The notes beneath the pieces were generated by a model. It made no database searches. It had not been told where the DNA came from and was given only the letters and a program-made list of their open reading frames with translations. The translations under genes were made by a program, and so were the position numbers. This document shows positions 59,984 to 64,000 of a stretch of DNA of 64,000 nucleotides, piece after piece; position 1 is the stretch's first letter; each line of letters opens with the position of its first letter. Source of the stretch: Deltaproteobacteria bacterium (lineage in GTDB: Bacteria; Desulfobacterota; Desulfomonilia; UBA1062); contig JAHDQN010000019.1 of NCBI GenBank assembly GCA_018433775.1, positions 1-64,000 on the forward strand. Direction: 5' to 3'.

Positions 59984-62426
59984 AAATGACCTTTTTAATG
60001 TCCGCGCCATCGAGAAACCGCTTCACATTAGCCTCGGCGAAGGCCAGCTCCTTCACCGTTTCCTGATCGGCGTCCTTGGCAACGGTGACGGTCGACCTGA
60101 GCTTGCCGTTGACCTGCACCGCGATGGTGACCTCCTGCTCTTCGCACCAGCGCGGGTCGAACTCGGGCCAGGATGTCCTGAAGAGCTGCTCATTGTTGCC
60201 CATGGCCTCCCAGAGCTCCTGGGCGATGTGGGGGACAAAGGGCGAGAGCATGACGAGCAGGCTCTGCACCGCCTCCCTGACGACGGCGAACTCCCCGGGG
60301 GATGAGGCGGCCTCCCTTGCCCGGTAGAGGTCGTTCACCAGCTCCATCATGGCGGCAATGGCGGTATTGAACCGGAAGCGCTTCTCGATGTCCTCGGTGA
60401 CCTTCTTGATGGTCTGGTGGGTCTTTCTCTTGAGGGCCTCCATGGACTTGGGCGGAGCGTCCCCGGAAAGATCCGCGGAGAGCAGCTGGTCCTTCATATC
60501 GAACACGAGTCTCCAGAGCCGCGAGAGAAACCGGTACGAGCCCTCGATTCCCTTGTCGCTCCAGTCCATGTCCTTTTCCGGAGGCGCCGCGAAGAGGCAG
60601 AACAGCCTCGTGGCGTCGGCCCCGTAATTCTTGATGAGGTCTTCGGGGTCCACGACATTGCCCTTGGACTTGGACATCTTGGCCCCGTCCTTGATCACCA
60701 TGCCCTGGGTGAGAAGCCGCTCGAACGGCTCGTCGATGTCGATATAGCCCAGATCCCTGAGCACCTTGGTATAGAACCTGGCATAGAGCAGATGCAGGAT
60801 GGCGTGCTCGATCCCGCCGATGTACTGGTCCACCGGCATCCAGTACTGCACCTCTGCTTTGTCGAACGGCTCGTCGTGGCTGTGGGGGCTGCAGTAGCGG
60901 ATGAAGTACCACGAGGACTCCACGAAGGTGTCCATGGTGTCGGTCTCCCGCCTGGCCTTTCCCCCGCACGCGGGGCAGGTGGTGTTCACGAAGGACTCGT
61001 CCTGGGCTATGGGGGAGATGCCCGTCCCGGTCAGCTCCACGTTTTCCGGCAGGGTGACGGGCAGGTCCTCGACGTTGACGGGCACGGTTCCGCATTTTTC
61101 ACAGCGCACCATGGGAATGGGCGCGCCCCAGTAGCGCTGCCGTGATATCCCCCAGTCGCGCAGCCGGAAGTTCACCGTAGCCGATCCCCTGTCCTGGGCC
61201 TCGAGGTGCTCCGTGATCGCCTCCATGGCCTCCGTGTTCTTCATGCCGTTGAACTTTCCGGAGTTGACGAGCACGCCTTGACCCTCGTAGGCGCACTCCA
61301 TGGTCTCGGAATCCAGGCTCTCGCCTTCGGGCTGGATCACCACGATGATCTTGAGCCCGTATTTCTTCGCGAAATCGAAGTCGCGCTGGTCATGGGACGG
61401 AACCGCCATGACCGCCCCGGTCCCGTAGTCGTACAGGACGAAGTTGGCCACATAGATGGGCATTTTGAAGCCGGTGAGCGGGTTGATGCAGTATTTGCCG
61501 GTGAACACACCCTCCTTCTCGTAGAGGTCGGAGGTGCGGGTGAAGGTGTCGACCTGCAAGGTCTTGTTCACGAAGTCTTGCACCTTGCCCTCCTGGCCGG
61601 TCCCGGCGGGCAGGGTCTTCACCAGCGGGTGCTCCGGGGCGAGGCTCATGAAGGTCGCCCCATAGAGGGTGTCGGGCCGGGTGGTGAACACCTCGATATC
61701 GTCGGAGGTGCCCTCGATCCGGAAGCGGATCAGCGTGCCGGTGCTCCTGCCGATCCAGTTCTTCTGCATGCTGAGCACCCGCTCGGGCCAGCCCTTCTTC
61801 AGCTTTTCGATATCGTCCAGCAGCTCCTGGGCATAGGCGGTGATCTTGAAGAACCACTGGTCGTGCTCCTTGAGAAAGACCTGGGACCCGCACCGCCAGC
61901 ACTGCCCCTCCACCACCTGTTCGTTGGCGAGCACGGTCTTGCACTGCTCGCACCAGTTGAGGAAGGCCCGTGACTTGTATACGAGCCCTTTGCTGTACAT
62001 CTGGATGAAGAAGAGCTGCTCCCATTTGTAGTACTCGGGGGCACAGGTGGCGATTTCCCGGCTCCAGTCATAGCTGAAGCCCATCTTCTTGAGCTGGGCC
62101 CTCATATAGTCGATGTTCTCGTACGTCCATTTCTTGGGGTGGATCCTGCTCGCGATGGCCGCGTTTTCCGCAGGCATGCCGAAGGCGTCCCATCCCATGG
62201 GATGCAGCACGTTGTGGCCTCTCATGGTCTTGTACCTGGCCACCACGTCTCCGATGGTATAGTTGCGCACATGACCCATATGGATGCGCCCGGACGGGTA
62301 GGGGAACATCTCGAGCAGATAGTACTTGGGCTTGTCGCTTTTCGTGTCCACGCGGAAGAGGTTGGTATCCTGCCAGCTCTGCTGCCACTTCGACTCCACT
62401 GCCTGCGGATTGTACTCCGTGTTCAT
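59940..62426 (-). CDS. leuS: Leucyl-tRNA synthetase
   Basis: An 828-residue class I aminoacyl-tRNA synthetase. The HIGH-type motif is [11 protein letters not shown], the KMSKS motif is AKMSKSKGN, and the editing domain has [13 protein letters not shown] zinc-binding cysteine pair (CEQCKTVL and CWRCG) is also seen. The ATG at 62426, with GGAGGCCGAT upstream, is correct; an open frame upstream to 62825 is non-coding. A second CXXC pair ([14 protein letters not shown]) occurs in the middle region. The end overlaps lptE. Confidence 0.97.
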   Translation of the reverse strand: MNTEYNPQAVESKWQQSWQDTNLFRVDTKSDKPKYYLLEMFPYPSGRIHMGHVRNYTIGDVVARYKTMRGHNVLHPMGWDAFGMPAENAAIASRIHPKKWTYENIDYMRAQLKKMGFSYDWSREIATCAPEYYKWEQLFFIQMYSKGLVYKSRAFLNWCEQCKTVLANEQVVEGQCWRCGSQVFLKEHDQWFFKITAYAQELLDDIEKLKKGWPERVLSMQKNWIGRSTGTLIRFRIEGTSDDIEVFTTRPDTLYGATFMSLAPEHPLVKTLPAGTGQEGKVQDFVNKTLQVDTFTRTSDLYEKEGVFTGKYCINPLTGFKMPIYVANFVLYDYGTGAVMAVPSHDQRDFDFAKKYGLKIIVVIQPEGESLDSETMECAYEGQGVLVNSGKFNGMKNTEAMEAITEHLEAQDRGSATVNFRLRDWGISRQRYWGAPIPMVRCEKCGTVPVNVEDLPVTLPENVELTGTGISPIAQDESFVNTTCPACGGKARRETDTMDTFVESSWYFIRYCSPHSHDEPFDKAEVQYWMPVDQYIGGIEHAILHLLYARFYTKVLRDLGYIDIDEPFERLLTQGMVIKDGAKMSKSKGNVVDPEDLIKNYGADATRLFCLFAAPPEKDMDWSDKGIEGSYRFLSRLWRLVFDMKDQLLSADLSGDAPPKSMEALKRKTHQTIKKVTEDIEKRFRFNTAIAAMMELVNDLYRAREAASSPGEFAVVREAVQSLLVMLSPFVPHIAQELWEAMGNNEQLFRTSWPEFDPRWCEEQEVTIAVQVNGKLRSTVTVAKDADQETVKELAFAEANVKRFLDGADIKKVIYVPNKIINIIAPLR

Positions 62427-62661
62427 ATCGGCCTCCGTGTTGATGTTGGTTGCTTCATTAGCACAACCGTTTGAGCTTCGTCCAGTCCGGGAATGATTCG
62501 GCGTCTGCTCCAGTACCGCGAAACAACGGGGTGTATTTCTTTGCCCGGGATGCCGAGAAGATGGTGCGAGTAGGGAGACGCATCTTTCGTCACGGCGGAT
62601 GTCGGCACTGCACGCAATTATCCCTTGCATTTCATCCGCATGCTGATATTTTGGAGGAGCT
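62427..62661. other. Divergent promoter region between leuS and the PBP gene
   Basis: A 235-bp gap between two divergent genes; no gene or RNA is supported. It holds both promoters, but no consensus -35/-10 pair stands out. No T-box leader was recognised before leuS. Confidence 0.5.
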
Positions 62662-64000
62662 ATGAGGTGGCTGAAAATCTTTGCTGGGCTTCTGGTATGC
62701 GGCATGCTTCTTCTGGGACTCTCGGCGTACTGGTTCGTGTATCGCGGTCTGCCCTCGATACATGAGCTCAAGCAACCCGAGCCGACGAGGTTGAGCACGA
62801 TTATCGCCTCCGATGGCAGTTCCATCGGCTATATTCCGCCGGAAGGCATGATCGTCCAGGGAGGAAAGGATATCCCCGTAAGGCTGATGCAGGCCTTCAT
62901 CGCTGCCGAGGACTCCACCTTCTACAAGCACGCCGGTCTCGACCTCACGCGGATCGTCGCCGCGCTCATCGCGGACATACGCGCCAATTCGTACGTCCAG
63001 GGCGCCTCCACCATTACCCAGCAGGTGGTGCGCTCGTATCTTCTTTCCCGGGAGAAGACCATCACCCGCAAGCTCAAGGAGATCGTGCTGGCGTTGCGCA
63101 TCGAACGGGCCCTGTCCAAGGACGAGATCCTGCACCTCTACCTGGACCGCCTGTATCTGGGCAGCGGGGCTTACGGCGTGGGTGCGGCGTCTCTGCGGTA
63201 TTTCAACAAGGAGTGCAGGGATCTCAGCTTGGCCGAAATGACCATGATCGCGGGGCTTGCGCCCGCACCGGCCAGGTACTCGCCCCTCAATGATTTTCCC
63301 GCCGCCAAGAGGAGGCAGAATTATGTGCTGACCCGCATGGTGGAGGAAGGGTACATCACCGAGTCGGAGGCGGCTGACGCGTACAAGGAGCCCCTGATGA
63401 TCACGGGAGAATCGGTGGCTTTGTTCACCCGGTATCCCTATGTGATGGACCATGTGAAGTCCCTTGTTACCGAGCGCTACGGCGGAGATATCCTTTCGGG
63501 CGGGATCAATGTCCAGACAACCCTTTCGCCCCTGCTTCAGGACGCTGCGATCCAGGCGGTGCGCAAAGGGATCATCGACCTGGAGATGAGGCAGGGCGCG
63601 TACCGCGGTCCCGAGAAAGGCATAAGCGAGACAAGGAAGGAAAGGATCCTGGCCTTCCAGGAGAATCAGCTGGCCTGGAAGGGCGAAGAGCCCTACCAGC
63701 TTTACTGGGCCGAGGTGGTCTCCGTCTCTCCGCTGGTCGTGAATATCGGCGGAAAAACCATGGAGCTCCCCCCCCAGAGCTATGCCTGGATCAATCCCAA
63801 GGGAAGCTGGACCCCCACGGGCGTGCTCGAGCCCGGGAATGTCATCCGCCTGTGCTATACCCCGGAAGGGTTTATGCTGTCCCAGGAGCCCAGGGTCCAG
63901 GCATCCCTCGTGGCATTCGATCTCCGGAACGCAGGCACGGTTGCCCTGGTGGGCGGTTTCGATTATTCCCAGAGCCAGTTCAACCGGGCGGTGAAAGCCA
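62662..64000 (+). CDS. Class A penicillin-binding protein (PBP1A-like; 3' end outside window)
   Basis: A bifunctional peptidoglycan synthase, 446 codons visible. A membrane anchor ([23 protein letters not shown]) is followed by the GT51 glycosyltransferase domain: [18 protein letters not shown] (catalytic EDxxFxxH), [37 protein letters not shown] and [10 protein letters not shown]. The OB-like linker and start of the transpeptidase region follow. The transpeptidase SxxK is beyond the edge. Ribosome site GGAGGAGC precedes the ATG. It is divergent from leuS. Confidence 0.94.
   Translation, partial: MRWLKIFAGLLVCGMLLLGLSAYWFVYRGLPSIHELKQPEPTRLSTIIASDGSSIGYIPPEGMIVQGGKDIPVRLMQAFIAAEDSTFYKHAGLDLTRIVAALIADIRANSYVQGASTITQQVVRSYLLSREKTITRKLKEIVLALRIERALSKDEILHLYLDRLYLGSGAYGVGAASLRYFNKECRDLSLAEMTMIAGLAPAPARYSPLNDFPAAKRRQNYVLTRMVEEGYITESEAADAYKEPLMITGESVALFTRYPYVMDHVKSLVTERYGGDILSGGINVQTTLSPLLQDAAIQAVRKGIIDLEMRQGAYRGPEKGISETRKERILAFQENQLAWKGEEPYQLYWAEVVSVSPLVVNIGGKTMELPPQSYAWINPKGSWTPTGVLEPGNVIRLCYTPEGFMLSQEPRVQASLVAFDLRNAGTVALVGGFDYSQSQFNRAVKA

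Overview
The window reads as GC-rich chromosomal DNA of a deltaproteobacterium-like organism (Desulfobacterota/Syntrophobacterales type). This is inferred from four things: AhbC of the alternative haem pathway inside a hem cluster, an MglA-type GTPase module, an NtrC-type regulator with a sigma54-like promoter, and a probable selenoprotein gene. No rRNA or tRNA gene, CRISPR array, phage or intact insertion sequence was found.

Left part (1-16 kb). A methyl-accepting chemotaxis protein cut by the window edge is followed by a PAS-LuxR regulator, a protein built from two copies of an unrecognised 75-residue unit, and a membrane protein divergent from a TetR regulator. Next come a PGPGW-like membrane protein preceded by a hexanucleotide tandem repeat, a TPR protein, a CheD-like protein lacking its catalytic cysteine beside an HDOD protein, and several accessory genes: DUF2156, two exported lipoproteins, an esterase, a BtrH-like acyltransferase and an ADP-ribosylglycohydrolase.

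Middle part (16-33 kb). Lipid and RNA metabolism genes (enoyl-CoA isomerase-like protein, ArfB, acyl-CoA ligase, RNase Z) are followed by a MarR regulator with an 18-bp perfect palindrome upstream, a MA-type peptidase, a TetR regulator with its own operator and a QueG-like iron-sulphur protein. The latter ends in the terminal repeat of a 140-bp MITE-like element. A minus-strand cluster with overlapping genes then encodes the siroheme/haem route: precorrin-2 dehydrogenase, HemX, HemA, HemC, a CobA-HemD fusion and AhbC.

Right part (33-64 kb). At 33.5 kb an exported DUF1573-like gene has an in-frame UGA followed by a hairpin that fits the bacterial SECIS layout; this is the most interesting feature here. 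After murJ, a sigma54-type promoter precedes a 41-residue ORF and a GAF-GGDEF-HD-GYP protein whose catalytic motifs are lost, convergent with an NtrC-type regulator. A compact plus-strand operon follows (MBL hydrolase, lipoprotein, CoaBC, type 4 uracil-DNA glycosylase, NfeD protease, MnmA), then a CLC transporter and RecJ. A four-gene minus-strand module combines a TPR protein, an MglA GTPase, a membrane TPR protein and a DUF4388 protein. The end holds two peptide-ABC ATPases, rpsT, holA-lptE-leuS, and a class A penicillin-binding protein cut by the window edge.
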